A stretch of 64,000 nt of DNA, from contig NZ_LAIR01000002.1 in the NCBI RefSeq assembly GCF_001247745.1, forward strand, positions 186,001-250,000. The letters run 5' to 3'. Shown one piece after another: positions 1 to 8,831 of the stretch. The translations under genes and the position numbers were made by a program. The notes under the pieces are model-generated. The model ran no database searches and was not told the origin of the DNA. It was given only the letters and a program-made list of their open reading frames with translations. The DNA is from Luteipulveratus halotolerans. Its GTDB lineage: Bacteria > Actinomycetota > Actinomycetes > Actinomycetales > Dermatophilaceae. Each line of letters opens with the position of its first letter. The first letter of the stretch is position 1.

Positions 1-2191
1 CCGTGGAGGGCTTGTCGCTCGGCTTGTCGGTGCTCTTAGGTGGCGTGCCCATGATGCTCTGAGGCGGCTGCGGGAACTTCATCACGGGCTGGCCCTTCAG
101 CGACTCGTCCATGATCGACTTCCACATGGGTGCAGCGACCGTGCCACCGTAGACGTAGCTCTTGATGAACTTGCCCGCCAGCGTGAGGTCACGCAGCGGC
201 ACGAGCTGCCCGTCGACGCGCTTGCTGCCGTTCTTGCCGTCCTGCGCACGACCGACCCACGTCGCGGTGGTGAGCTGCGGGGTCGAACCGACGAACCAGG
301 TCGACGTGGCGCCGCCCTCGGTACCGGTCTTGCCGAAGGCGTCGCGTCCGCCGGCGAGGCCGTTGCCGAACGCCGTGCCACCCTTGGCGAGCGGTGCGTG
401 GAAGATCTTGGCCGTGCCTGCTGCCACGGGCTGGCTGAGGACGCGCTTGCACGCGCTCGTCTGGATGGGCAGGGCCTTGCCGCGGGTGTTCTTGATCGAG
501 ACGACCGGGCGCGGAGAGCAGTACATGCCGCCCGAGGCGACCGTCGCGTACGCGTTGGCGATCATCAACGGCGTGCTGTACGCACCCAGGGTGACCGTCG
601 ACGGCGTCTTCAGCTCGAGGTCCCCGTTGGGCTTGTGCACACCGAGCTTGTCGATCGTCTTGCCCACATCGCATGCGCCGATCTCGCTGACGAGCTGAGC
701 GAACGCGGTGTTGACCGACTCTCCCGTGATCTCGGTGAGGGTGCTCGTCCGCGGCGGGACCGTGTGGTCGTTGCGCACGATCCAGGGCGTGCGACCCACG
801 CCGCACGGTGAGGGGAACTCCTTCTTCGTGAAGATTCGTGCGGGGTCACCGTCGCGCACCGTGTTGTACGGCGGGATCTTGGCCGGCGAGTTGACCTTCC
901 GGCCCTTCTCGAGCGCGGTGATGATCGCGAAGATCTTGCCGGCCGATCCGACGGAGAAGCCCGCACGCGGGTTCTCGGTCTTCTGGACGACGTAGTTGGC
1001 CGCGCTCTTGCCGACGCCGCCGCGGTTGTCGTAGGTGGTGTTCTGGCCCATGGCCTGCACCAGGCCGGTGCCGGGCTGAACCTGGACGGCGGCGGCCTGG
1101 ACGTCCGCGTCATTGCCGACGGGGACGCGCGACTTGATCTGCCTGTCGAGGATGGCCATCTTCTTGGGGTCCATCGCGGTCTGGATGATCAGCCCGCCGG
1201 TCTGCAGGGTCTTCAGGCGCTCGCGCGGCGTCTTGCCGAGCGAGGGCTGCTGGAGCAGCCAGTCCTGGACGTAGTAGCAGTAGTACGGGTACTTCGACGA
1301 CGCACACGACTGGTCGAAGTTGGTGACGTTGAGGTCGTCCTTCATCTTGCGAGCGGTCGCCGTGGCGTGCTGCTGCGGGGTGATGTACTTCTGCGCGAGC
1401 ATCCGGTTGAGGACCTCGTTGCGGCGGTGCGTGGAGTCCTCGGGGTTGTGGATCGGGTCGGTCTGACCCGGGCGCTGCACGACACCTGCGAGCGTCGCCG
1501 CCTGGCTGATGCTCAGCTTGGACGCCGGGACGCCGAAGTAGTGGCGGGCCGCGGCCTCGACGCCGTACTGCTGGTCGCCGTAGTAGACCGTGTTGAGGTA
1601 GCCCTCGAGGATCTGGTCCTTGGTCATCCGACCCTCGAGCGTGATGGCGTACTTCAGCTGCTGCAGCTTGCGCAGGTAGCCCTCGGTGCCGGTGCGCGAG
1701 ATCGCGCGCTCGGCCTCCTCCTTGTTGCCCGACTTGCGGGCCTGGTCGGCCTGGACGACCTTGACGTACTGCTGCGTCAGCGTCGAACCACCCTGGGTGC
1801 CGCTGCTCACCATGTTGGCGGCGACCGCACGGGCCAGACCCTGCGGGTCAGCGCCGCCGTGCTCGTAGAACCGCTTGTCCTCGATCGCGACCTGCGCGTG
1901 CCGCATGATCGGCGCGATCTTCGACAGCGGGACGACGATGCGGTTCTCGTCGTATGGCGTCGCGATCGTCGAGCCGTCGGCAGCGAGGATGCGCGACTGC
2001 TGGTTGAGCGGGTTGACCTCGAAGTCGGACGGCAGGTCGTTGAACATGCCGACGCTCGACTTGGCCGCCTGGCCGGACGCACCGACCGCCGGGAGGACCA
2101 GCCCGGCAGCGAGAAGCCCCATGACCAGCGAGGTGGCCAGCAGGGCTCCGAGAAGGCTCATGACATTGGCCACGCGGGACGCTTGACGCAT
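1..2191 (-). CDS. ponA2: Class A penicillin-binding protein (transglycosylase/transpeptidase), 3' end outside window
   Basis: Bifunctional peptidoglycan synthase: it polymerises lipid II with a GT51 domain and cross-links stems with a transpeptidase domain on the outer face of the membrane. Reading the minus strand from ATG at 2191 gives an open frame to the window edge. A short cytoplasmic tail is followed by a membrane anchor (about residues 9-38), then the GT51 motif EDKRFYEHGG with catalytic Glu104 and GGSTLTQQ (134-141). The transpeptidase motifs are S416-A-G-K419, S492-V-N and K621-T-G, so all catalytic residues are present. The end of the visible protein is rich in Pro/Ser/Lys, the usual low-complexity tail. 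It is divergent from whiB, as ponA2 is from whiB4 in Mycobacterium. The symbol rests on that synteny. Confidence 0.93.
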   Translation of the reverse strand, partial: MRQASRVANVMSLLGALLATSLVMGLLAAGLVLPAVGASGQAAKSSVGMFNDLPSDFEVNPLNQQSRILAADGSTIATPYDENRIVVPLSKIAPIMRHAQVAIEDKRFYEHGGADPQGLARAVAANMVSSGTQGGSTLTQQYVKVVQADQARKSGNKEEAERAISRTGTEGYLRKLQQLKYAITLEGRMTKDQILEGYLNTVYYGDQQYGVEAAARHYFGVPASKLSISQAATLAGVVQRPGQTDPIHNPEDSTHRRNEVLNRMLAQKYITPQQHATATARKMKDDLNVTNFDQSCASSKYPYYCYYVQDWLLQQPSLGKTPRERLKTLQTGGLIIQTAMDPKKMAILDRQIKSRVPVGNDADVQAAAVQVQPGTGLVQAMGQNTTYDNRGGVGKSAANYVVQKTENPRAGFSVGSAGKIFAIITALEKGRKVNSPAKIPPYNTVRDGDPARIFTKKEFPSPCGVGRTPWIVRNDHTVPPRTSTLTEITGESVNTAFAQLVSEIGACDVGKTIDKLGVHKPNGDLELKTPSTVTLGAYSTPLMIANAYATVASGGMYCSPRPVVSIKNTRGKALPIQTSACKRVLSQPVAAGTAKIFHAPLAKGGTAFGNGLAGGRDAFGKTGTEGGATSTWFVGSTPQLTTATWVGRAQDGKNGSKRVDGQLVPLRDLTLAGKFIKSYVYGGTVAAPMWKSIMDESLKGQPVMKFPQPPQSIMGTPPKSTDKPSDKPST

Positions 2192-2295
2192 GGGCACCAG
2201 GGTAACCCGAGCGATGTGCTCCACCTGGGAGCCGCAGAGGGGCGGTCGGCGTACGCGAGGGCGCGAGCTCTCAGGAAGGTCGCGGCCCACTCTTA

Positions 2296-2330
2296 TATAG
2301 TCCGAAGGGACTACGTGTAAATAGTCCTAG
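2296..2330. promoter_or_regulatory. TAGTCC inverted/direct repeat cluster in the ponA2-whiB intergenic region
   Basis: TAGTCC (2298-2303) and GGACTA (2308-2313) form an inverted repeat around a GAAG loop. A third half-site, TAGTCC, lies at 2322-2327, 24 bp from the first. The cluster is between the divergent penicillin-binding protein and WhiB genes, in an AT-richer patch. It may be an operator or an RNA hairpin in a 5' leader. This is a reading of symmetry only; no regulator is identified. Confidence 0.4.
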
Positions 2331-2419
2331 CGGGCTCTGGTGGCGTTCCGAACCAAGTTCATAACCTGAGCAGACCCGTGGGGGCGGGTACGACAAGTAC
2401 ATCGGAAGGCCACACCCTC

Positions 2420-2731
2420 ATGACAGCAATTGCTGCTGAAACTCCGCTGTGGGACGAGAACTGGGCTGCGCGCGCTGTGTGCCGCTCCGGATCGCCCGAC
2501 GAGCTGTTCGCCAAGGGCGCTGCCCAGCAGACCGCCAAGGTGATCTGCCAGCGCTGCCCGGTCGTCGCCGAATGTCTGGCCGACGCCCTGGACAACCGCA
2601 CCGAGTACGGCGTGTGGGGCGGGATGACCGAGCGCGAGCGCCGCGCTCTGCTGCGTCGTCGCCCCGAGGTCCGATCCTGGGCCAGCCTGTTCAAGACCGC
2701 CCGCGCGGACGAGGCCAACACCCTGGCCTGA
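2420..2731 (+). CDS. whiB4: WhiB-family iron-sulfur transcriptional regulator
   Basis: Small actinobacterial regulator that binds a redox- and NO-sensitive [4Fe-4S] cluster and contacts the sigma factor or DNA. The ATG at 2420 gives 103 residues with the four ligands C21, C43, C46 and C52 (pattern C..CxxC..C), then the family turn motif GVWGG and a basic tail (ERRALLRRR). An upstream GTG at 2378 would add 14 residues. I chose 2420 because a GGAAGG ribosome-binding site lies 10 nt upstream and family members start shortly before the W-rich region. It is divergent from the class A PBP and followed by ArsA-like ATPases, the same setting as whiB4. The symbol is assigned by synteny. Confidence 0.9.
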   Translation: MTAIAAETPLWDENWAARAVCRSGSPDELFAKGAAQQTAKVICQRCPVVAECLADALDNRTEYGVWGGMTERERRALLRRRPEVRSWASLFKTARADEANTLA

Positions 2732-2786
2732 TCCCACGACCCGCACTCGATGAGTGCGGCGAGGCCCGCTGCGAGGCTCGGCCGGC

Positions 2787-3944
2787 TCAGACGCCGGCCA
2801 GACTGTCCCCGATGCTCCGCAGCTCGTCCACGTCGTTCACGTCGTGTGCAGCCGCCGGCACCTGCACCAGGGCGATGTCCGGGTGCGATGCCGTGAAACG
2901 TCCGATCGCCGACGCGTGACGCGCGGCGTGGTCCGCCAGATCCGCGTGGACCCGCAGCAGCGCCGCACTGTCGGCACCCGACCAGCCGTTGCGGTCGTCC
3001 TCACCGTCGAGGACCTCTGCGGCGGCTGTGGCACGTGCGGCCGACACCGACGGCACGTAGGTCATCTGCACCCGGTTGACCACGAGTCCCGCCAGCGGCA
3101 TGCCCTCCTCGGCCAGCCGATCGACGAAGTACGACGCCTCGCGCAACGCGTCCCGCTCGGGCGTCGCCACCACGACGAACGCCGTCCCGGGGTCCTGCAG
3201 CAGCGCGTACGTCGACTCGGCCCGCTCCCGGAACCCGCCGAACATCGTGTCGAGAGCCGCGACGAACGTCTGTACGTCGGTGAGCAGCTGGGCGCCGAGA
3301 ACCTTGGTCATCGCTCCGCTCACCGCGCCCATGCCGACCGAGACGACCTTGAGGTAGGCCCGGCCGCCGACCTTGGCCGGCGCGGTCAGCAGCCGGATGA
3401 ACCGGCCGTCCAGGAACGACCCGAGCCGCTTGGGTGCGTCGAGGAAGTCCAGGGCCGACCGTGACGGAGGCGTGTCGACGACGATCAGGTCCCAGCGCGG
3501 CTCACCGTCGACCCGCTCGGCGATCAGCTGCCCCAGCCGCTCCATCGCCATGTACTCCTGCGTGCCCGCGAACGAGCTCGACACCGCTTGGTAGAACGGG
3601 TTGGCCAGGATCTGCTGCGCCTTCTCAGGGGTCGAGTGGTTGAGCACGACCTCGTCGAAGGTGCGCTTCATGTCGAGCATCATCGCGTCGAGCGAGCCGC
3701 CCGCGGAGGTGTCGACCGTGGGCACCGCCACGGGTTCGTTGCCCATCTCCTCCAGGCCGAGCGCCTGCGCGAGCCGGCGGGCGGGGTCGATGGTGAGCAC
3801 GGCCACCCGGCGTCCGGACTCGGCCGCGCGCACCGCGATCGCCGCGGCCGTCGTGGTCTTGCCGACGCCCCCGGAGCCGCAGCACACGACCGTGCGGGTG
3901 GCGCTGCTGGCGATGAGCGGGTCGATGCTGAGTGCGTCCATCAC
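2787..3944 (-). CDS. ArsA/GET3-like anion-transporter ATPase, second subunit (Rv3680-like)
   Basis: SIMIBI-class P-loop ATPase of the ArsA/GET3 fold. The deviant Walker A motif GSGGVGKT is at residues 23-30, and a switch region VVDTPPS lies in the middle. The first gene of the pair ends with TGA overlapping the GTG (3944) or ATG (3941) start of this one, so the two are translationally coupled and probably form a heterodimer. In Mycobacterium this pair (Rv3679/Rv3680) lies next to whiB4 and has been linked to resistance to metabolite stress and anaerobic lipid phenotypes; that is knowledge of the family, not of this sequence. No arsenical-resistance genes are nearby, so an arsenite-pump role is unlikely. 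Confidence 0.88.
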   Translation of the reverse strand: MMDALSIDPLIASSATRTVVCCGSGGVGKTTTAAAIAVRAAESGRRVAVLTIDPARRLAQALGLEEMGNEPVAVPTVDTSAGGSLDAMMLDMKRTFDEVVLNHSTPEKAQQILANPFYQAVSSSFAGTQEYMAMERLGQLIAERVDGEPRWDLIVVDTPPSRSALDFLDAPKRLGSFLDGRFIRLLTAPAKVGGRAYLKVVSVGMGAVSGAMTKVLGAQLLTDVQTFVAALDTMFGGFRERAESTYALLQDPGTAFVVVATPERDALREASYFVDRLAEEGMPLAGLVVNRVQMTYVPSVSAARATAAAEVLDGEDDRNGWSGADSAALLRVHADLADHAARHASAIGRFTASHPDIALVQVPAAAHDVNDVDELRSIGDSLAGV

Positions 3945-4951
3945 GCCATCCCCTGACCGACCAGCGCATCGGCGAGCTCGCGCAGCCCGCCGGCGTCGAG
4001 CCCCTCGTGGAGCAGCGGCAGGTGGTACGTCGGTCGGTCCAGGGCAGTCAGCGCCTTGCGTTCGCGCGTCTCCATGTCGAGGCGGTCGCCCAGGTCGAGG
4101 CCGGTCTGCACGAGCCCGTTGACCAGCGTGGGGCCGACCCGCAGGCCGGCGGTGGCGAGGTCGGTCTCGAGCGCGGCGACGTCGTCGGGGTCGCGGCGCA
4201 GTGCGTCGATGGCGGCGTCGGTCAGCTGCTGCTCGCGCTCCTGGTTGATCACCAGCCCGCCCACGCGCAGCCCGATGCGTTCGATCTCGGCAGCCGCGTC
4301 GATGGTCTCCTGCACCGGCATCTCCTCCAGCAGCGTCACGAGGTGGACGACGGTCGCAGGGGAGCGCAGCATCGCGGTGATCGAGTCGGCCTGCTGACGG
4401 ATCGGGCCGACCTTGGCCAGGCCCGCGACCTCGTGGTTGACATTGAGGAACCGGCCGACGCGGCCGGTGGGCGGCGCGTCGAGCACCACGGCGTCGTACA
4501 GGTGGGGGCCGTTCTTGCGCTTGCCCTCGCGCCGCCGGACGGCCTCGTAGACCTTGCCGATCAGCAGCACGTCCCGGGCACCCGGCGCGATGGTGGTGGC
4601 GAAGTCGACGACGCCGAACTTCTCGAGCACGCCACCGGCGCGGCCGAGCTTGTAGAACATCTGGAGGTATTCCATGAGCGCGGCCTTGGCGTCGATCGAC
4701 AGGCCGACCACCTCACCGCCGTGCAGACCGCGGGCCACCCGGCGCTCGTCGTCGCCGAGCTGGGCGACGTCGAAGGTGCGGCTGATGCCTTGACGGCTCT
4801 CGACCTCGGCGAGCAGGACCCGGCGTCCCTCGCTCGCGAGCGCCATGGCCAGGGACGCGGCGACGGTGGTCTTGCCGGTGCCGCCCTTGCCGGTGACGAT
4901 GTGCAGCCGCACGCCGCTCCAGTCGGCCCCGCTGGGGCGGTTGTCGGTCAC
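3941..4951 (-). CDS. ArsA/GET3-like anion-transporter ATPase, first subunit (Rv3679-like)
   Basis: Partner P-loop ATPase of 336 residues with Walker A GKGGTGKT at 21-28 and the switch sequence VLDAPPTGR. The start is the GTG at 4951: on the minus strand a TACGCT -10 hexamer (plus-strand 4958-4963) stands exactly 6 nt before it, the geometry of a leaderless transcript. Longer upstream reading frames are therefore unlikely to be coding. It overlaps the downstream ATPase by 4 nt, so both are made from one mRNA in a fixed ratio. The cellular cargo is unknown; GET3-type tail-anchored protein targeting and anion transport are both only family analogies. Confidence 0.88.
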   Translation of the reverse strand: MTDNRPSGADWSGVRLHIVTGKGGTGKTTVAASLAMALASEGRRVLLAEVESRQGISRTFDVAQLGDDERRVARGLHGGEVVGLSIDAKAALMEYLQMFYKLGRAGGVLEKFGVVDFATTIAPGARDVLLIGKVYEAVRRREGKRKNGPHLYDAVVLDAPPTGRVGRFLNVNHEVAGLAKVGPIRQQADSITAMLRSPATVVHLVTLLEEMPVQETIDAAAEIERIGLRVGGLVINQEREQQLTDAAIDALRRDPDDVAALETDLATAGLRVGPTLVNGLVQTGLDLGDRLDMETRERKALTALDRPTYHLPLLHEGLDAGGLRELADALVGQGMA

Positions 4952-5120
4952 ACGCCGAGCGTAGACACCTGCGGCCCTGCGCGCGCCGGATGGGCGCCCA
5001 CCGGACGGCGCGGGTGCGTACTCGCGAGTACGCCAGGAAGGTGAGACGGTCGGCCAGGCGACGACGCCGAGGCCGCACTGGGGTGGCCGACGGAGTCGTC
5101 GGTGAGCCAGGAGGAGCGGT

Positions 5121-6404
5121 ATGAGCAAGGAGCGGCTGACCCCGGTGCGGGGCTCAGGTCGTGCGCACGTCGTGGTCGTCGGTGCCGGCATGGTCGGGCT
5201 CTCGACCGCGTGGTTCCTGCAGGAGCACGACGTCGACGTAACGGTGGTCGAGCGCAGCGGTGTCGCCGCCGGCAGCTCGTGGGGCAACGCCGGCTGGATC
5301 TCGCCCGGTCTGAGCGTGCCGCTGTCGGACCCGTCGGTGCTGAAGTACGGCATGAAGGCCGTGCTCGACCCCAACTCGCCGCTCTACGTGCCGCTCAAGC
5401 CCGACGCGCGCCTCGCGCGGTTCATGCTCGGGTTCGCCCGCCGCTGCACGCCCGGTCAGTGGATGCGCACCATGCACCACTACGTGCCGGTCAACCAGCG
5501 GGCGTTGTCGGCGTACGACGCCCTCGAGACCGGTGGTGTCAAAGCGATCTCGCACGAGGCGCCGATCATGGCGGCCTTCCTCAAGGCGGCCGACGCGGCC
5601 GGGCTCGAGCACGAGATCGAGCTCATCCACGAGGCCGGCCTCGACCTCGAGACGACCGAGGTCGACAACGCCACGCTGCGCGCCGAGCTGCCGATCGTGT
5701 CCGACAAGGTCGAGCGCGCCATCCGTATCGGCGGCCAGCGCTACATCGACCCGGGCGCCTACGTCGAGGCGCTCGCCGCGTCCGTGCAGGAGCGCGGCGG
5801 CGACGTCGTCATCGGCTCCAACGTGCGCGCGCTGCGTCACGGCCCGCAGGGCGTCACGGTCGAGATGGTGTCCGGCGAGCCGGTGCACGGCGACGCCGTC
5901 GTGCTCGCCACCGGCGCGTGGCTGCCCGAGCTCGCGGCGCGCTGCGGTGTCAAGGTGCCGCTGCGCGCCGGTCGCGGCTACTCGTTCTCGGTCGCGGTCA
6001 CCGAGCCGACCGCCCGGCCTGTGCCGAGCCCCGTCTACTTCCCGTACGAGCGCGTCGCCTGTACGCCGTACGGCGACCGCCTGCGTGTCGGCGGCACGAT
6101 GGAGTTCGCCGACACCGAGGCCCCGCTCAACGCCGACCGCGTCGAGGCCATCGTGCGCTCGGGCCGACCGCTGCTGACCGGTGTCGACTGGGACGACCGC
6201 GAGGACGTCTGGGTCGGCGGCAGGCCTGTCACGGTCGACGGTCTCCCGCTCGTCGGCGCCACCAAGGTGCCGCGCGTGTGGGTCAACGGCGGCCACGGCA
6301 TGTGGGGCATCACCCTCGGTCCGCTGTCCGGTCAGCTGCTGGCCGAGCAGATGGTGAGCGGTGTCGTACCCCGCGAGCTGGTGCCGTTCGACCCGACCCG
6401 GTGA
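5121..6404 (+). CDS. FAD-dependent amine/D-amino-acid oxidoreductase (DadA-like)
   Basis: 427-residue DAO-family flavoprotein. The N-terminal Rossmann motif VVGAGMVGLSTAW binds the FAD ADP moiety, with the acidic end of beta-2 at VVERS. The C-terminal GGHGMWGITLGP is the usual FAD-contacting glycine-rich turn. Such enzymes oxidise D-amino acids or glycine-like amines to imino acids, which hydrolyse to keto acids and ammonia. A RidA protein, which clears reactive imines, is encoded just downstream, a sensible metabolic partnership (inference). The ATG at 5121 is preceded by a strong AGGAGG site. The gene's last 44 nt overlap the likely start of the DUF4177 gene. Confidence 0.85.
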   Translation: MSKERLTPVRGSGRAHVVVVGAGMVGLSTAWFLQEHDVDVTVVERSGVAAGSSWGNAGWISPGLSVPLSDPSVLKYGMKAVLDPNSPLYVPLKPDARLARFMLGFARRCTPGQWMRTMHHYVPVNQRALSAYDALETGGVKAISHEAPIMAAFLKAADAAGLEHEIELIHEAGLDLETTEVDNATLRAELPIVSDKVERAIRIGGQRYIDPGAYVEALAASVQERGGDVVIGSNVRALRHGPQGVTVEMVSGEPVHGDAVVLATGAWLPELAARCGVKVPLRAGRGYSFSVAVTEPTARPVPSPVYFPYERVACTPYGDRLRVGGTMEFADTEAPLNADRVEAIVRSGRPLLTGVDWDDREDVWVGGRPVTVDGLPLVGATKVPRVWVNGGHGMWGITLGPLSGQLLAEQMVSGVVPRELVPFDPTR

Positions 6405-6585
6405 CGCCCGTAATCTCAGGCCCAAGACTACGCCTTGGGAGTACGCCACCGTCCCCCTCATGATCCACGCGACCAAGCAGATCCTCGACCAGTGGGGCGA
6501 GGACGGCTGGGAGCTGGTGCAGGTCGTGCCCGGTCCTGACGGCAACGGCCTGGTCGCCTACCTGAAGCGTCCGAAGGAGAGCTGA
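6361..6585 (+). CDS. DUF4177 domain small protein
   Basis: Small cytoplasmic protein of unknown function with the conserved DUF4177 sequence WEYATVPL...ATKQILDQWGEDGWELV. Homologues usually start only a few residues before WEYATVPL, but no ATG, GTG or TTG is present there. The only in-frame start upstream is GTG at 6361, inside the FAD oxidase gene. The ATG at 6460 would remove the conserved first strand. A short inverted repeat, CCCAAG/CTTGGG, sits at the expected start. Either the protein has an N-terminal extension translated by coupling to the upstream gene or it uses a rare start codon. It precedes ridA by 3 nt in an apparent operon. Confidence 0.65.
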   Translation: MSYPASWCRSTRPGDARNLRPKTTPWEYATVPLMIHATKQILDQWGEDGWELVQVVPGPDGNGLVAYLKRPKES

Positions 6586-6588
6586 ACC

Positions 6589-7053
6589 ATGTCAGTCGTC
6601 GAGGACAACCTCGCTGCCCTGGGCCTGAAGGTCCCCGATGTCGCCACGCCTGCGGGGTCGTACGTCCCCGCGCTGCGGCACGGCGACCTGGTCTACACCT
6701 CCGGCCAGATCCCGGCCGTCAACGGTGAGCTGCAGGCCACCGGCAAGGTCGGCGCCGAGGTGTCCGCCGACGAGGCGCAGGCCTGCGCCCAGACCTGCGT
6801 CCTCAACGCGCTCGCTGCGGTCAAGGACCTCATCGGCGACCTCGACAAGGTCACCCAGGTCGTCAAGGTGCTCGGCTTCGTCGCGTCCGACCCGTCGTTC
6901 GACGGTCAGCCCGGGGTCATCAACGGCGCGAGCGATCTGCTCGGCAAGGCCTTCGGCGACAAGGGCGCCCACGCGCGGTCGGCCGTCGGCGTGGCGGTGC
7001 TGCCCAAGAACGTCCCCGTCGAGGTCGAGATCGTCGTCGCGGTCCAGGACTGA
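6589..7053 (+). CDS. ridA: RidA/YjgF family enamine-imine deaminase
   Basis: 154-residue YjgF/YER057c/UK114 family protein. These trimeric cytosolic enzymes hydrolyse reactive 2-aminoacrylate and related imines released by PLP enzymes and amino-acid oxidases, protecting PLP enzymes from damage. The sequence shows the typical LVYTSGQIP strand and the C-terminal VEVEIVVAVQD strand. This is the longer RidA subgroup, matching Rv3678c of the syntenic mycobacterial locus. ATG 6589 follows GAAGGAG at a good distance. The next gene, a Nudix hydrolase, begins 2 nt after the stop, suggesting an operon running from the FAD oxidase onward. Confidence 0.88.
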   Translation: MSVVEDNLAALGLKVPDVATPAGSYVPALRHGDLVYTSGQIPAVNGELQATGKVGAEVSADEAQACAQTCVLNALAAVKDLIGDLDKVTQVVKVLGFVASDPSFDGQPGVINGASDLLGKAFGDKGAHARSAVGVAVLPKNVPVEVEIVVAVQD

Positions 7054-7055
7054 CC

Positions 7056-7898
7056 GTGACCTCACAGCCTCGTACGACGGCCGTCGACTTCCCGGTCGGC
7101 GGCCGTCTGCGTGAGCACGCCGAGCGACCGGTCACCGACCCGCCCGCGGCGCGGCTCGCGTCCACGGTGATGCTCGTACGCTCCGGAAACCGTTGTGCCG
7201 TCGAGGTGTTCATGCTCCGACGGGTGCCGACGATGGAGTTCGCGCCGTCGATGTGGGTGTTCCCGGGTGGTGGCGTCGACCAGCGTGACGCCGAGCCCGG
7301 CCTGCCGTGGGCGGGTCCGTCGCCGACCGACTGGGCCGAGCGCATCGGTGTCGACGAGCCCACCGCTCAGCAGCTCGTCATCGCCGCTGTCCGGGAGGTG
7401 TTCGAGGAGTGCGGCGTCCTGCTCGCCGGTCCCGACGCCGAGACCGTCGTCGGTGACGTGTCGGGCCAGGAGTGGCACGCCGAGCGTGCGGCCCTGCTGT
7501 CCAAGGAGCAGTCGTTCACGCAGCTGCTGACGCGGCGCGGGCTCGTGCTGCGCTCTGACCTGCTCACCCTGCGCGATCACTGGGTCACGCCGGAGTTCGA
7601 GCCGAAGCGCTACGACACCTACTTCTTCGCGGCTCTGCTGCCGATCGGTCAGGTGGCCGACGACGCCACCACCGAGGCTGACACCGCGGTGTGGATCGAG
7701 CCCGAAACCCTTCTGGCACAGGCCGATTCGCGCGAGGCACTGATGCTGCCGCCGACGGTGGTCAACGTACGACGGGTGGCGAGCGCGACGTCCCCCGAAG
7801 CGTTCGTCGCAGCCCGCCCACCCGTCGTACGCGTCATGCCCGAGCCGGTGCACACCGACGAGGGAGTCGTGCTCCGGGCTCATCTGGTCGAGCAGTGA
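7056..7898 (+). CDS. Nudix hydrolase
   Basis: 280-residue Nudix-fold pyrophosphohydrolase. The Nudix helix is seen around AAVREVFEECGVLLAG, carrying the REVFEE metal-binding core after a G-rich strand (FPGGGVD). The substrate cannot be read from sequence; the longer size and WxxP-type C-terminus resemble the NUDT19/RNU8-like acyl-CoA group. The start is GTG 7056, 2 nt after the ridA stop, so it probably belongs to the same operon. Its stop codon directly abuts the stop of the convergent GH25 gene, leaving no room for a terminator between them. Confidence 0.83.
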   Translation: MTSQPRTTAVDFPVGGRLREHAERPVTDPPAARLASTVMLVRSGNRCAVEVFMLRRVPTMEFAPSMWVFPGGGVDQRDAEPGLPWAGPSPTDWAERIGVDEPTAQQLVIAAVREVFEECGVLLAGPDAETVVGDVSGQEWHAERAALLSKEQSFTQLLTRRGLVLRSDLLTLRDHWVTPEFEPKRYDTYFFAALLPIGQVADDATTEADTAVWIEPETLLAQADSREALMLPPTVVNVRRVASATSPEAFVAARPPVVRVMPEPVHTDEGVVLRAHLVEQ

Positions 7899-8717
7899 TC
7901 AGCCGTTGGCGAGAGCCTTCAGGCGCGTCAGGTCGCCGTTGAAGTAGTCCTTGTCGATGGGCGTGCTGGTGTACTGCCAGAACGTGTAGTACGGCCAGCC
8001 GCCGGGCAGGGTGCCGGGAGTGCTGGCGTACCTCGCGACCCACAACGGGTTGGTGTAGCGGAACGCGGTCGTGTTGCCGGTGCACTGGGTCCACCAGCCT
8101 GCGGTCGTGTAGATCACGACGTCCCGACCGGTGCGCGAGCGATAGCGGTCGGAGAACGCCTTGATCCAGCTGACCATCGAGGACTGCGAGAGCCCGTAGC
8201 AGGTGGCGCCGTACGGGTTGTACTCGATGTCGAGGACGCCCGGCAGGGTCTTGCCGTCCCTCGACCAGCCACCGCCGTGGTTCACGAAGTAGTCGGCCTG
8301 GGCGGCGCCGCCGCTGTCGCCCGGTGTGGCGAAGTGGTAGGCGCCGCGGATCATGCCGACGTTGTAGGAGCCGTTGTACTGCTGGGCGAAGTACGGGTTG
8401 ACGTAGTAGTCGCCCTCGGACGCCTTGACGTAGGCGAACCGGTGGCCTGCGCCCCACTGCGCGGACCAGTCGACATTGCCCTGGTGCGAGCTCACGTCGA
8501 TACCGCTGACGGTGGCGAGCACGCCCGGGTTGGTCTTGGTCGCGGGGAGCCGGGGGTTGTTCCAGCCCATGTACGCGTCGCCGCGCTTCTCGATGCCGTG
8601 CGCCCTGGCGTTGGGCGTCGGGCCGGGGCGCGGGGCTGCGTCCGCGACGGTGGAGGTGAGCAGGGCCAGGGATGCGGCCGCGCTGACTGCGGCCGTGAGC
8701 GTGCGTGAGGTCTTCAT
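7899..8717 (-). CDS. Secreted GH25 lysozyme (N-acetylmuramidase)
   Basis: Exported muramidase that cleaves the MurNAc-GlcNAc bond of peptidoglycan. ATG 8717 gives an N-terminal signal peptide with an Ala-rich core ending near ADAAP, preceded by a GGGAG ribosome-binding site. The GH25 domain begins at GIDVSSHQGNVDW and carries the acidic catalytic motif LDIEYNP, then FAYVKASEGDYYVN and the closing FWQYTS strand. There is no separate wall-binding domain. It could act in wall remodelling together with the penicillin-binding protein nearby, but no operon link is visible. GTG 8723 is an alternative start, too near the ribosome-binding site. Confidence 0.9.
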   Translation of the reverse strand: MKTSRTLTAAVSAAASLALLTSTVADAAPRPGPTPNARAHGIEKRGDAYMGWNNPRLPATKTNPGVLATVSGIDVSSHQGNVDWSAQWGAGHRFAYVKASEGDYYVNPYFAQQYNGSYNVGMIRGAYHFATPGDSGGAAQADYFVNHGGGWSRDGKTLPGVLDIEYNPYGATCYGLSQSSMVSWIKAFSDRYRSRTGRDVVIYTTAGWWTQCTGNTTAFRYTNPLWVARYASTPGTLPGGWPYYTFWQYTSTPIDKDYFNGDLTRLKALANG

Positions 8718-8831
8718 GTGCACTCCCGGGACGAGGGGTCAGTGTTTGTCACCGTAGGAACGCTGCCGTCAAAGAGTTACCGGCCGATGGTCAAGGAATG
8801 ACAGTCGGGTGACGTTGCTAGCGTGCCGTGG

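Noticed and set aside
1367..2320. Long open frame on the plus strand opposite the penicillin-binding protein
   Set aside because: It is a GC-skew shadow: all the catalytic motifs of a class A PBP are read on the minus strand and the plus-strand protein is Arg/Val-rich without motifs.
2787..4951. Arsenic-resistance operon
   Set aside because: The ArsA-like genes are the paired Rv3679/Rv3680 type next to whiB4; no arsB, arsC, arsD or arsR is present.
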